Source: Viola odorata
Taxonomy: Eukaryota; Streptophyta; Magnoliopsida; Malpighiales; Violaceae
Direction of reading: 5' to 3'
DNA length: 64,000 nucleotides
NCBI GenBank assembly: GCA_963691705.1
Contig: OY829539.1
Span: 52,612,327-52,676,326 of the forward strand
Below are positions 24,611 through 37,087 of the stretch, in pieces. A program made the position numbers and the translations under genes. Positions within the stretch are counted from its first letter, which is position 1. Every line of letters starts with the position of its first letter. The notes beneath the pieces were generated by a model. The model did not search any database. It worked only from the letters and a program-made list of their open reading frames with translations, and was not told the DNA's origin.

Positions 24611-25923
24611 GGGTAATAGCGAAAAGACCCCCTATACTATTTTTGAAAATAGAAACCACCCCTGACTTTTAAAAACTTAATTTCGCCTCCTCTGTACTAA
24701 GGGTCAACGACAAAGGCACAGACTCTGTTAGTCAAACTAACGGATTGTTAAGTGTTACCCTTAACAACTAGTTGCACAAAAAAAAAACATGTTCTTCCAA
24801 GTAACAAACTTTTTCTTTTCTTTTTTCTGAATTAGGTTTTCTTTTCTTTTTTCAAAATCATTTCTTTTTCCCTCTCTCTCTGCTCATCATCTTCCCCAAA
24901 TAAAAATAAAACTTAAGTTTACCAAATCTCTAATTTTCTATTAAACAAGAAACAAATTCAATAAACATAAAATAATTCCCAACTATTATACCAATTATTC
25001 ACATAAGTCTATCTATAAGAATTCTCTGGATTCATGACTGTATATAATCGCCGCCTCCTCCTTCACCACGGCCGCACCAAGATCTGGACCATATTACTCA
25101 AATCTGGGCATGGGAAGTCTGATCAGATCTCATCCTCTATTTATTTCTTTTTTTCTCACTTCATCTTCCTCTTAATGGGTTTGTATTGGTGTTGGCGATG
25201 GTGGGTGGGAGATGATGGAGAGTAGATCAGGAGTGCGGAGTGAAGGTTGATGATGGTGTCGACGGTGTGGCTGTATGGGAGATGGTGGGTTTGTGTTAGT
25301 GAGGGGCAGATCGGGAGTGAGAGATGGTCGGCGATGGGTTTGTGTAGGTGGTGCGCAAATTAGGAGTGAGAGATAGTGATGATTCTGGAAATGAAAATGA
25401 GGAATATTTCTTTAATTTTGAAAATTTGAAAATTCTAGAAATGAAAATGGTGATGGTACAAATTCTGGAAATAAAAATGAGGAATATTTCTTTAATTTTA
25501 AAGTTCTGAAAATTCTGAAAATGAAAATGGTGATGGTACAAATTCTGGAAATGAAAATAAGAAAAAGAAAGAAAGAAAGAAATTAAGGAATAAGAAAATA
25601 AGAAATGAAAATGCTGGAAATGTTTCTTTAATTTTTACATTTTCATATTTTTCTTACTTTAAATTTTTTTATCTTTTAAATTAATTATATTATTTTTCTG
25701 AATTTTTTAAATTAATTATATTATTTAATACATAATTACCTGCTACAACAGGTTTAAAAAAAACTATTGTAGCAGGTAAGAAGTAACGGTCTGTTAGTTT
25801 GACTAACAAAGCTTGTGCCTTTGTCGTTGACCCTTAGTACAAGGGAGGCAGAATTAAGTTTTTAAAAGTTAGGGGAGGTTTCTGTTTTCAAAAATAGTAC
25901 AGGGGGGCTTTTCGCTATTACCC
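24611..25923. mobile_element. Non-autonomous TIR element, Mutator-like by TIR length
   Basis: About 1.3 kb with long imperfect terminal inverted repeats of roughly 145-165 bp, starting GGGTAATAGCGAAAAG at both ends. Shared inner motifs are CTAAGGGTCAACGACAAAGG and GTTAGTCAAACTAAC. No transposase is present and the interior is AT-rich with internal repeats. The empty site is preserved in the paralogous blocks near 22125 and 26510, which read through without it. I could not establish the target-site duplication because the target is a T-rich run. Confidence 0.8.
25384..25560. repeat. About 79-bp tandem repeat inside the TIR element
   Basis: Two full copies and one partial copy of a unit containing GAGGAATATTTCTTTAATTT and GGTGATGGTACAAATTCTGG, lying within the non-autonomous TIR element. 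Confidence 0.8.
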
Positions 25924-25929
25924 TTTTTT

Positions 25930-26740
25930 TCCCCCTAACTCACCATTGGCCTCAAAACAATCAACCTTTCATGTTGTTTTTTTCTTTTACAAGTGGTATT
26001 CAAAATTTTAAGATTCCAGGTTCCAGCCCATGGTTTTTGTTAAAACCAATTCGAGCCCGCGACGCTCCATTTTGTCAACCATCTCCGCATAAAATTTCCA
26101 AAATATCCTCAAAAGCTTTACACGTGTATCACACATCACGAAACAATAACTGGATATTCCAACAAAAGAGAATACCGAAGAAGAAGCAGCAACATAAGTC
26201 GACCTATGGAGGTAGGGAATGAGAATGATGGAATAATGTGTTTGTATCCTACCATTAGGAATTGATATTTTGCATTTCCTATTTATTTGATATTTGATAT
26301 ATAATATGATTTGTTGATGATAATATTCCGCCAAATTTGATATTGAGTTAACTATTAATGAGCTCGTAGCTCAGTAACATTTCTTACAAAATGGAGAGAG
26401 CAAAATATCAAGTTCGAATCACCTTGTCATTAATATTTTAAATCAAATATTATTTAAGCACATGACGTGCAACAAAAATTTAATTTTGTTTAACAAATGT
26501 AAAACATAATTATTTTTATTCCCCCTAACTCACCATTGGCCACAAAACAATCAACCTTTCATGTTGTTTTTTTCTTTTACAATTAGTATTCAAAATTTCA
26601 AGATTTCAGGAATAGTCGGGTTCCAGCCATGGTCTTTGCTGAAATAAATTTGAGCCCGTAATGCTCCGTTTTGTCAACCGTCACCGCATGAAATTCTCAA
26701 AATATCCTTTCAAATTTTACCTGTGTATCACACATCACGA
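25930..26740. repeat. Duplicated flanking block, continuation and copy 3
   Basis: Continuation of the block split by the TIR element, then a third copy of the AT-rich segment and the tRNA-like segment (26360-26440). It leads into the 5' end of RBFA copy 3. The repeating order shows the region grew by tandem duplication of a unit of roughly 2 kb. Confidence 0.75.
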
Positions 26741-26869
26741 AACAACAACCGGATATCCCCACCAAATAGAATACCCAAAGAAGAAGAAGCAGTTGAAACC
26801 GACCTACAAGCTTCAATCCTGCACAACAATGTCCACCATACACCATCACCATCTCCATACACACCAGCC

Positions 26870-27262
26870 CATAGTTTTAAAAACCGGACCGACCGGTTCA
26901 ATTGAGAAATTTCAAGTTTTCGGTTCGATTCAGCTATTTGACAAGACTTGCACACGAACCGAAAAAATCGATCGACCCGACTGTTTTTTACAAAATCGAC
27001 GACCCACTATTGACTCAGCTGGGTCAATGTCACCCAACCAAAATGACGTCGTTCTGCATTTTTTTTGAAATATGGAAAATTTGATAGGCCGACCCATTAT
27101 AAATATTGAACCAGCCGGTTAAATCTGGTTCAATTATTTAAGATCGAACAGTTCGATGTATAAACGGTTCAAAACGATCTAATGGGTCAATTCAGTCGAA
27201 CCCTGTTGAGCCATAAAATTTTCATTTCCGGTTTGCTGTCTGGTTCGGTTTTTAAAACTATG
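26870..27262. mobile_element. MITE with 8-bp target-site duplication (hAT-like)
   Basis: 393 bp bounded by inverted repeats CATAGTTTTAAAAACCG, with perfect 8-bp direct repeats CACCAGCC at 26862-26869 and 27263-27270. An 8-bp duplication suggests the hAT superfamily. Subterminal CCGGTT/AACCGG motifs recur throughout. No coding capacity. Confidence 0.85.
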
Positions 27263-27344
27263 CACCAGCCGCTCTTAACATCCCACTATATTTCTCCTCT
27301 AATCACAGTCGTCCAATCTATTTCCTTCCCTATCCATACCCTAA

Positions 27345-28290
27345 GGTAGCGTTTGGTTCACAGAATGCTACTTTCCCCCTTATAATCACTCTCCTAGGAG
27401 AGTGATACCCGGGAGAGTGATTGAGGGAAATGTTAGTTTTTTGTGTTTGGTTGAGATTTAAGATTCCGGGAAAGTGACATTATTGTGTTTGTTTTGTACA
27501 TTGAAATCTTCAAGGAAAGTAAGAAAAATAACTACTTTATCATTTTCTATATGTGTGTATTTGTTATCTTGTTAGGTGTCTTTTGTTATCTTGTTAAATA
27601 TCTAATTATTTTTTTCTATATATAGTGTACTACACAGTTTCCTCTCAACACGTTAGACTTTCTCTCTATTAAATTGTCTATCTTTTAACAGTCAAAATAT
27701 CAAATGAGTTTGCTTTATGACTATAGTTTTTTGCAGGTTAAAGAACATGACAAATGACATAATCTTCGTATTATAGTCCTTGAAAATTATAGCAAAGTAT
27801 GACACATATTGTTCTAGCAATGCAAAAAAAACATAACTGCAACAATAGACAAGTCTAGGATCGGGATTTCTTGAATGATTTGTTCTTGTTCCTAATCGTA
27901 TTTTTTTCTACCTATTATTATTTATTTCATTACTATGTAATTTTTATGTGATTATTATATTTCTTATGTAATTAAAATAATTTTTTATGTATTTATTATA
28001 ATTTTTATGTAATTAATTATATTTTTTCTCTAATTAATATAATTTTTGGACAAATATGTCATTTAAAAAAAAACAGAGAAAAATTATATAATTTTTGTGT
28101 AATTAATATAATTTGGTAAAGTTTTAGAAAACAGAGAATGAAGAAGACGCTTTATTAAGTTATTTTTTATAATTAGTTTTTGACATATTTCCGGGAGAGA
28201 GTGATTCCTTGTCGCAATCAAACACAATAACCCTCAAAATTTCAGATTCCTCAATCACTTTTCTTCCTGATTCTACCAACCAAACGTACC
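27345..28290. mobile_element. Second TIR element in RBFA copy 3
   Basis: 946 bp. The left end is GGTAGCGTTTGGTT and the right end is its imperfect inverse, AACCAAACGTACC. Further inner similarity includes AGTGATTGAGG. Comparison with RBFA copy 2 shows it as an insertion. The duplication is unclear; TAA/TGA is possible, which would fit a Harbinger/Tourist-like MITE. No transposase. Confidence 0.65.
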
Positions 28291-28325
28291 GTGAAATCAA
28301 TGTTCCCATCTCACCTCAGAAATCT

Positions 28326-28826
28326 CCCTCACTTGTTTTCTTCTTCTTCTAGGCGCCACAATTGCTTGTTAATCAATTTAATTACCGATAAATTAGAAGT
28401 CTCTATTTTCACTCTAAAATAATTTTTTTCCCATTCCTCCTCTTTCAAGCACATCATTTTATTAAAATTAAAATTCACTGTTTTATTTCAAAGTACAGAT
28501 AATTTTTTAATTTTCTCTATAATTATCCGAATTATATAGGTTAATATAGTAACAAAAAAAAACCCTATCTATTGAAATTTATAAGAAAAAATTGAATTAA
28601 ATGAGGAAAAGAAAATAGTGACAAATTAAGGTTTGTTTCTAAATTAGGTATTTTTAGTATTATGCTTAATTTAATTTCAATTTTGGGTTTTTTTCTAATT
28701 GGATCATTTCTCGCCCAAATCACTCGAGTTTTTTCGGTTCTTCCAAAGTTCGGAAAGTAAACGGACATGAACGCTTCCATGGAAAATGCGTAGTCGCTCC
28801 ATCTCCGATCCATTCCTCAATTTCTG
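28326..28826. promoter_or_regulatory. 5' flank of the glucosidase II alpha gene
   Basis: About 500 bp upstream of the plus-strand start codon. It is AT-rich and probably holds the promoter and 5' leader. I do not call a specific TATA box or element. Confidence 0.4.
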
Positions 28827-31800
28827 ATGAGAACTCTCACTCTCACTCTAACACTCCCTCTCCTCCTCTTCCTTCTCCTTCTCTCCCAATCCGTCCTCTC
28901 ATGGAAACGAGATGAGTTCCGCAACTGCAACCAAACCCCCTTCTGTAAACGCGCCCGCTCTCGCAAGCCCGGCGCGTGTTCTCTTACCGCCAGTGACGTC
29001 ACCATCGCTGATGGTGACCTCACTGCCAAGCTGATCCCTAATCCACTGTCGTCCGGTGATGTCAAACCATTGATCCTGACCCTCTCCGTCTACCAAGACG
29101 GCATCGTCCGCCTCAAAATCGACGAGCTCGACCCTCCCAAGCCACGCTTCCAAGTACCCGACGTTGTCGTTTCGGAATTCGAAGCCAAGAAGCTCTGGCT
29201 TCAGCGCCTCACCGTCGAAGGCGATGCCTCCATCGTCTACTTATCTGATCAGTATGAGGCCGTTCTCCGTCACGATCTATTTGAGTTTTACGTCCGCGAG
29301 AAGAACTCCGCCGACGAGCGCCGGCTAATGTCCTTGAACACGCACGGGCTTTTCGACTTTGAGCAACTGAAAGGCCAGAAAGAAGAGGGCGAAGAGTGGG
29401 AGGAGAGATTTAGGAGCTATACAGACTCCAGACCCCATGGTCCTCAGTCTATCAGCTTCGACGTGTCGTTTTATGACTCTGATTTTGTAGCCGGAATACC
29501 GGAGCATGCCACCAGCTTGGCACTGAAGCCAACTAGAGGTCCAGGCGTGGATGAGTCGGAGCCTTATAGATTGTTCAACTTAGATGTGTTCGAGTACTTG
29601 CCCGAGTCACCTTTTGGGCTATATGGGTCCATTCCTTTTATGACTTCCCACGGCAAGCATGGAAGAAGCGCTGGATTCTTCTGGTTGAACGCTGCTGAAA
29701 TGCAGATTGACGTACTGGGAAGTGGGTGGGATGCGGAGTCTGGGATTTCCTTGCCTACCAAGCAGAGTAGAATCGACACGCATTGGATGACCGAGGCTGG
29801 TATTATCGATACTTTCTTCTTCGTGGGTCCTTCCCCAAAGGATGTTGTCACTCAGTACACCAGTGTTACTGGAAAGCCATCAATGCCTCCTCTCTTTTCC
29901 ATTGCTTACCATCAGTGTAGGTGGAATTATAGGGATGAGGAGGATGTTGAGCATGTGGATTCTAAGTTTGATGAGTATGACATCCCTTATGATGTTTTGT
30001 GGCTTGATATTGAGCATACAGACGGGAAAAAATATTTCACCTGGGATTCTTTGTTGTTTCCTCACCCAGAGGAAATGCAGAGAAAGTTAGCTGCAAAGGG
30101 AAGGCGCATGGTAACCATTGTGGACCCTCATATTAAAAGGGATGAATCCTTTCGGTTGCATAAGGAGGCTACGCAGAAAGGGTATTATGTCAAGGATGCA
30201 AGTAGCAAGGATTTTGATGGGTGGTGTTGGCCTGGTTCCTCTTCTTACTTGGATATGTTGAGTCCTGAGATTAGAGAGTGGTGGGGAGACCAGTTTTCCT
30301 ATAACAAATATGTTGGTTCCACTCCTTCATTGTATATTTGGAATGATATGAACGAGCCTTCTGTGTTTAATGGTCCTGAGGTATGCTCACTAGTTACTTC
30401 TCTTCTTTCTTTATTTCTTCCTTGCTTGCTGTCTTTGTAACATTTTTGCAGGATTGTGTTCCATCTCTAGTGTAGTATCAACTTCCAAGTTATTTTACAT
30501 GTGTAGTATAGCATCAATTTCCATAAACTATGACCCAGTTTATGACAAAAGGCTTATTTTCTAAGCTTCTGTAGTTTGTAGTTTAAGGTTTGTCCAATTC
30601 GAGGTGACATTTGCATATCCTTGATGGTTACTTTTGCATTCTTTATTTTCATTCTGGAAACTGGTAACCTATAGTTGATAATAAATGTTTGCTTTCTTAA
30701 TGATTTTGTAATTGCAAGGGGATTTTAGTCTCAGGTCAGAACTGACCTTCCAAAAAGAAATTTGCTTGATAGGAAATGGATAATAATATCATTATAAGTT
30801 TTTGATTTTTGTCTTATGTTAACTAGAAGTAGGATTGAAGCATCACAGTAACCAATCTGCAGGCCCTTCCTCACTGCCTCTCTATCCTACAATTCATTCA
30901 TTGTCAAATGTCAAGCTTACTAAGCCATAGATACAACGTAATAATAATAAAGGAAAGGAAAAACAAGAACTTGGAGAAAGGGATATTGTGACACTCCCTT
31001 AGACAAAAACTATATCACTTATGTATTTTCTCTTACCAGTTGACAATGCCAAGGGATTCTCTACATTATGGGGGTGTAGAACACCGGGAGTTGCATAATT
31101 CGTATGGGTACTATTTCCACATGGCAACAGCTGATGGGATTTTGAAGCGTGGGGAAGGAAATGACAGGCCTTTTGTCTTATCAAGAGCATTCTTTGCTGG
31201 AACTCAAAGATATGGTGCTGTTTGGACAGGAGATAACACAGCAGATTGGGACAATTTGAGGGTTTCAGTTCCAATGGTTTTGACTCTTGGCCTTACAGGA
31301 ATGCCGTTCACTGGTAATTATTATACCTTTGTTCTTATAATTGGTTCTAGTTATTTTCCTGGATATCATAGTGATCCTCTACCTCTCCTTCCCTTTGATT
31401 CCTTCTTTTTAGGTGCGGATGTTGGTGGGTTCTTCGGAAATCCAGAGCCTGAGTTATTAGTTCGTTGGTATCAACTTGGTGCTTACTACCCTTTCTTTAG
31501 GGCCCATGCTCATCAGGATACGAAGAGACGAGAACCTTGGCTATTTGGGTACTATATTTTATACTCTTAGAACTAAATAAATGTCACACTTGAGCTTTTT
31601 CTCTATTTTTGTTAATCTTTATTTTGGGGTTTTGTTAAACATTTCCCTAGTCCACTCTCCATAGAGATGATCCTTTCCTATACTTTTGATGGTTTTATAA
31701 CTTGCAACATGACATTTTTTTCCTTTTGTATTTTCTTCTATTTATAAAATTGATTCTTAGTAGTTGGAAGTGCATTTCAACAAGTGGTATTCTCAATTTC

Positions 31801-34800
31801 CCCTGGCCCATTAGCTTTTGATCTGCATATACATTAGAACTTGCTGGGCTTTTCATCTAAGAAATCAGAATGATTCCTGGTATCAGTTATAGGAACCACT
31901 TTAACATTGTTTTCATGAGCTAGTGAATGAAGATAAGTTCAATGTGGTACTCTATTTTACTTTAATGATTGAGAATATGACTCATCCACATTGTTCTGAT
32001 GCATAGTATTCTTGGATGATTTGTTGGCTTAGCATGTTAAACTTTCAAAATGTTGCTAGTCATGCTGAAGAAATGGGTGCATAATGCAATTGGTGATTTA
32101 TTAATTATTTCGCTTGCTAGAGTGTTACACGAATTACTTCCTATCTTGTGCTCTTGTTTGGATGAGATATTCAATAGGAAAATATGCATAACTGACATGG
32201 TGGGGAATGGTTTCTTAATTCATTCATTTATGTGAGAATCCAACACAAAATATGTATGAATAACATGTTTCCTTGGAATTTCACACAGGCATGATGTTAC
32301 TGATAACGTGAATTAACTTTCATGCTGGTCAAACACCAGCAACAATCCCTATAGAATTGCTGATTGGAACAGGATAAATTGAGAGAACACACTAACATCC
32401 ATTCATATTTTGATTCAAAGTGTATTTCCTTAATTTTCAATGATCTGTTCCAGCTTTTGTAGGTTGTCTTGTGTTATGAATTTAAGAAATAGGGTAAATA
32501 AAGGTATTTAAATCATTGCAGAGAGCGAAATATGGAGCTTATAAGGGAAGCCATTCATGTTCGCTACATGTTATTGCCTTATTTCTACACATTATTCAGA
32601 GAGGCAAATGCTACTGGCATTCCTGTAGCACGGCCTTTGTGGATGGAATTCCCGTCAGATGAAGCTACCTTCAGCAATGATGAGGCTTTCATGGTTGGTA
32701 GCAGCCTTCTGGTGCAAGGGATCTATACTGAGGTCACATGTGCTAACATTGAAATTTCCTCCCTACTTTTTCCTTTTCTATTGTGGTCCGTTGAATTGAA
32801 TATTGTATAATCTCTTCCAATCAGCGTGCTAAACACGCGTCCATCTACTTGCCTGGGCAAGAATCGTGGTACGACCTTAGAACTGGAACTACTTATAAGG
32901 GAGGCAAAGCTCACAAGCTGGAGCTTTCTGAGGAGAGTGTTCCTGCTTTCCAAAGGGCTGGAACCATCATACCAAGGAAGGATCGCTACCGCCGAAGCTC
33001 AACACAGATGGTGAATGATCCCTACACTTTGGTAAGTGCTTAACATCTTCTGGAACATGCTTATTTCCAAATGTTTGTGCCCCCTTTTTTTTTTTGCATT
33101 TAAGTCTCTTGTTGTCATAAAGATCAAGTTTTGTCCCCATACAACAAGCAGTATGCAGAGGTACTATGTCGGCTACATGATGTCCGTCGCTCTAGCTTAT
33201 CCATGCCTATTGAGTAGCTCCTTGCATGTCAGGTTATTTTATAATTTGCCTTGTTATGTTAATAATGACTTTGTACATAGTGTATCTAAAGCAAATGATA
33301 TTATGCCGTTCCATTGTGTGTCTCGATGAGGTCTCTATTACTCCGGGGCATGCTTAATTTGAAGAAAGTTTCACAGAATGTAGCTTTCAGATGTGAAGTT
33401 ATGAGTGTGTACATCATTACATGTAGTGAAAAGTGAATAACATGGAAGAATTTTTAATGGGTTTTATTTGCAAGAACTAGTATTCTAGGAATACGCATCC
33501 TGCAAAGGATAAGAGAAGGTTCAGGCAAAGATCTTTGCTAGTCGTTGGGCTTGCATTTGTATCTTACACTTCGAAATGGATTGCTTGTTGAGGACATTCA
33601 ATCCCAACCTTATTCTCAAAGCATGCATAGCTTCATGTTTAGTTCAGGATTACTGTAATGGGCATGCTAAATTAACTTGTTTTACATGGTGGATTTTTTA
33701 GAAAAGAATTTACACAATGCTATGTCAAAGATTAGAAGAAAGTGAAGACCAAACAACTCTCTAAGTTTATTTTGTTTCTAATGTGCATGTCATGGATGTA
33801 AGACCGCTGTTAGTTATTTTGCAATTGAATTATTTGAAATTTGTCTGCAGTTTTGGTATCACTGCACTGTGCACCTTTATGGTGCTATGAGGTGTTTGAC
33901 ATGTTCTAATCATTTGAAAGTTTTATTGTATTCCTTGTCCAAACATGTTGTTATAAAGCTATAGTTCTGTTTCCTTGTATTTTGGCATTTATTCTATCGT
34001 AGCAAGTAGCAAACATCATCTTGTTCTCCAGCCCATTAATAAATGATACATGATTATGTTTTGTATTTTATTGTTGGATAACTTACAAATTCTTTATTAA
34101 GTTCTGGACTTGGATGATTGGTCCTTATCTTCTGTAAACCTTAACAAGTTCCTTGATGTCTCTAAGCAATAGAAAGTTAAGTCCTTTAAGTTCACTTTTT
34201 CTGTAACTTTAATGATGGACTTTTACAACAATACCATAGTAAAACTTGAATAACTCAGAAGTCACCTAACCTTCAACCAATTATCTTTTCCCTTCATTTT
34301 CATGTAAACACACTCTGTAGAAAACAAACAAGTCTAATTCATTAGGTCTCTTGGTATACATTTCCACTCTCGAGAGCATTTTATATAGTTCAAGTCACAT
34401 GTATCAACCACAGCATTCCCCTGCAATGCAATGCACATCTTGCTGAAACTTGTCGTGTATGCAAGTGAGTTCAACTTGTTTTGTGGTTTCATGAAATGCC
34501 TGATTGTTGAGCGGTAGTTTTGACTTACCATGTCCATTTGTCCATCTCAAAAACTGACATGTTTTAAGTACTAGTGCTTCGGAGATCCATTATAGTAGAG
34601 ACATGTTGCCAGTGCCTTTTTATTTTGTAAGTTTCTAACTTATTACCAAGGTGCCAGGGGTTTATATTCAACTGTCTGAAGGAACAGTTTGCTGAAGCGT
34701 TAACATGCTTGATTGAAATCACAATTTAACCAGTCATGAATTTATTTAGTTTTATGGTAAAATAGTTTTGCATGGCAATGAAAAAGCTTTTTTATTTCCT

Positions 34801-35504
34801 ACAAAGAATCATGATTTGTTTTTTCCAGAGACGATTTAATCCTAATGGGTTATGTTGTTTGCTGGAACTTTGCATGGTGTTTAAAGAAATGCGGTTTTAA
34901 GAAGCTAGTACCCTGGAAATGTGCGGTGAATTCAACATTAACTTGCATTAAACATTTCGTGCCTTAAAAAGTCATGGAAGAGAACAATTGGTTATGTACT
35001 TGCAAAGGAAGTTTGATACCTGTGGTTTGCCATTTCTTTTATTGTTATCTTATTGCACATTTCTCATGACATTTCATTCATTGCATGTGCATATAAGCAT
35101 GACTAGCCTTCGATACTGACTTATTTTTGCCTTCATAGGTGATTGCTCTGAACAGTTCTCAAGCGGCTGAAGGTGAACTCTACATAGATGATGGTAAAAG
35201 CTTTGGATTTTTGCGTGGGGATTACATCCATCGCCGCTTCGTGTTTGCGAATGGAAAGCTTACATCTTTAAATTTGGCTCCATCTGGCAACAAGTCCCGA
35301 TTTTCTTCTGATACTGTCATTGAAAGGATTATACTGTTAGGATACTCTCCTGGGCCACGAACTGCTCTAATCGAACCAGCTAATCAGAAGGTTGGGATTG
35401 AAATCGGGCCACTTAGACCTGGAGGAGGGCCAAGATATTCTGCTGTCACGATTCGCAGGCCTAGTGTCCGCATTGCAGATGATTGGACGATTAAAATTTT
35501 GTAA
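28827..35504 (+). CDS. PSL5: Glucosidase II alpha subunit, ER GH31 (6 exons)
   Basis: Trims glucose from N-glycans in the ER lumen during the calnexin/calreticulin cycle, as a heterodimer with the beta subunit. Plant orthologues (PSL5/RSW3) are needed for cellulose synthesis and immune-receptor folding. Exons: 28827-30380, 31040-31313, 31413-31548, 32522-32732, 32825-33031, 35139-35504. Frames close and the product is about 915 aa, near the usual 920. The N-terminus is a signal peptide (hydrophobic [19 protein letters not shown] to about residue 25). The GH31 nucleophile is D507 in [14 protein letters not shown] and the acid/base is D583 in WTGDNTADW. It has no C-terminal KDEL-type signal, as usual, since retention comes from the beta subunit. 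Intron 5 is long (33032-35138). No breaks are seen. Confidence 0.94.
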
Positions 35505-36090
35505 GAACAGTTGAGCTTTGTGGGAATAAGGAAATAGAGAGGAAAACTCCCGTCAAGCAGTTGAATACTGTAGTGAATTACAATATTGGATTGTTAGACT
35601 CAGGGGCTCATGTAGAACAGCTTACTCACGATCTTTAAGTTCCAGGTGAGCATTAACATTATTGTAGCAGAGTACATCAGCAGGGCCAAGTCTTTAAAAG
35701 GGTTTTTGAGTAACTCTGGAGGTTTATATTCTACCTTTTGTCTAGCAGCTGTTTGATTGAATAGAGTAAACCAATGAGCATTGTTTTTATAATCTCGTTC
35801 AAGCATTTTTTAAAAAGGAACGACTCTCTCATCATAGTTTTCTTAAAGTGAACACATTTTACCTAAAGAACGTTTGCAAATGGAAAACCTTTACAAATGA
35901 CGTACCTAAAGGACATTTAATGTTATAGAGTCGATCTGGTGTGTATCAGGAATACAAAATAAAAAACAAATTAGTAAATTGAACTAGTTACGTTACATAG
36001 ATCTTTCTTTCTTTTTTTAAATGAGATTTATCTTTCTATGACAAATGGTAAAGTTATGACAAATGCTAAAATTGCCGAAAATACTGATCG

Positions 36091-36412
36091 TCTCATTCTC
36101 TCACTCTTCTAGAATTTGTGTTGGACCGCGTCCATTTTCCTCCTCCATTACCCAAGCACATCTGCGACGATAAGGCCAAGCTCAACTTCCCGGCCGGCCA
36201 CCACCACCAAAGCCCACCCCCACCGCCACCACTCTCGCCTCAGCTCTCTTCCACAACAACCCCACCAGTCAAGAAACGCTGTGCCACCGCCACCGTCACC
36301 GCTCAAATCACTTTGCCTCCTTCTTGTGAACCCAGTTGTAAAGCTTGAAATTCTTTCATTGCTGGTTATTGTTGTCTGCAGTCTTAAAATTGAAATCTGG
36401 TTTTTCTTTGTC
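36091..36412 (+). repeat. Dispersed inverted repeat, left arm
   Basis: Shares two blocks in inverse orientation with 46085-46380. One is TCCATTTTCCTCCTCCATTA with flanking ATTCTCTCACTC and GAATTTGTG. The other is GCTGGTTATTG followed by CTGCAGTCTTAAAATTGAAA. The sequence between the blocks differs. A Pro/His-rich open frame across it is not convincing as a gene. Confidence 0.75.
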
Positions 36413-36599
36413 TACTTGGTCATTTGTTTCAAGCCTTCTCTTCACATACGCATCCATCTTTTTATTACACTTAAAAAAAACATGCACTCAACGCATGATT
36501 ATGCTCAAGATTAATATAGATTAACATGAGAAATAGTTAACTCTCCTTCATCATTAACAATAACATTAATTTTAGCCTTACAATTAGTTTTTCTTGATG

Positions 36600-36930
36600 A
36601 CCTGGGATTAAAAAAAAAAAAATCTACAGATTTCCACTTACCTCTCCTAGCACACTCATCAGAAAAATAATTCAGCTTCCCAAAATCATCTTTTTTTCAT
36701 ACTTCTTCTCCTAATACTGAATCCTACTTCACGAGCATATTCAAGATAAAAATTATAAGTTTCTTCTTCTGATTTGAAGACCATACCTGGCTTCGGAATC
36801 ACTTCATCATTTTATAAATCCTTGGAAGCATTATCTGTGGAGGCTTTAGTTGAGGCTTTAGTTGTTTCAGGCTTCAATGGCTCCTCATGTTGAACAGGTT
36901 CCGGTAATGGAGGACTGATACCCATAAAAT
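36600..36930 (-). pseudogene. FAR1/FRS-type DNA-binding domain relic
   Basis: The minus strand reads VIPKPGMVFKSEEETYNFYL then EYAREVGFSIRRRSMKK. After a 1-bp frameshift in an A-run it continues DDFGKLNYFSDECARRGKW. This is the start of a FAR1 DNA-binding domain, as in FHY3/FAR1-related proteins, which derive from Mutator-like transposases. A stop precedes the domain and nothing recognisable follows it. It could be a degraded FRS gene or a transposase remnant. Confidence 0.7.
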
Positions 36931-37087
36931 TAAGACTACAAGATGAACATTAACTGTGGACAGGGATTCTCGGTGAGGTTTATCATTTGTGATAAATTAT
37001 CAATAAAAGACAAATTCTATTATTTTCGTCGCAAATAATATTACTACTGAAGAATAAAATAATTAAGCATTACTTTAGAATTTATAC

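Larger units (their letters stand above)
26829..28325 (+). pseudogene. RBFA pseudogene, copy 3 (5' end only, twice interrupted)
   Basis: Begins MSTIHHHHLHTHQP, equivalent to the leader of copy 2. It is cut at 26870 by a 393-bp TIR element, resumes at about 27263 (LLTSHYISPL, SISFPIHTL), is cut again at 27345 by a 946-bp TIR element, and ends near 28325 after the match to the copy 2 leader at about 22820-22845. The conserved RBFA core is absent. It supplies paralogous empty sites that define both insertions. Confidence 0.75.
35505..37079. other. Intergenic region 3' of glucosidase II alpha
   Basis: Contains one arm of a dispersed inverted repeat and a FAR1-like relic, both listed separately, up to the left edge of the transposon nest. 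No intact gene is seen. Confidence 0.5.

Noticed and set aside
28827..29153. Antisense frames over glucosidase II exon 1
   Set aside because: Shadows of a long GC-rich coding exon on the plus strand.
36116..36514. Pro/His-rich open frames
   Set aside because: They lie in one arm of a dispersed inverted repeat. The other arm does not preserve the frame, and no domain is recognisable.
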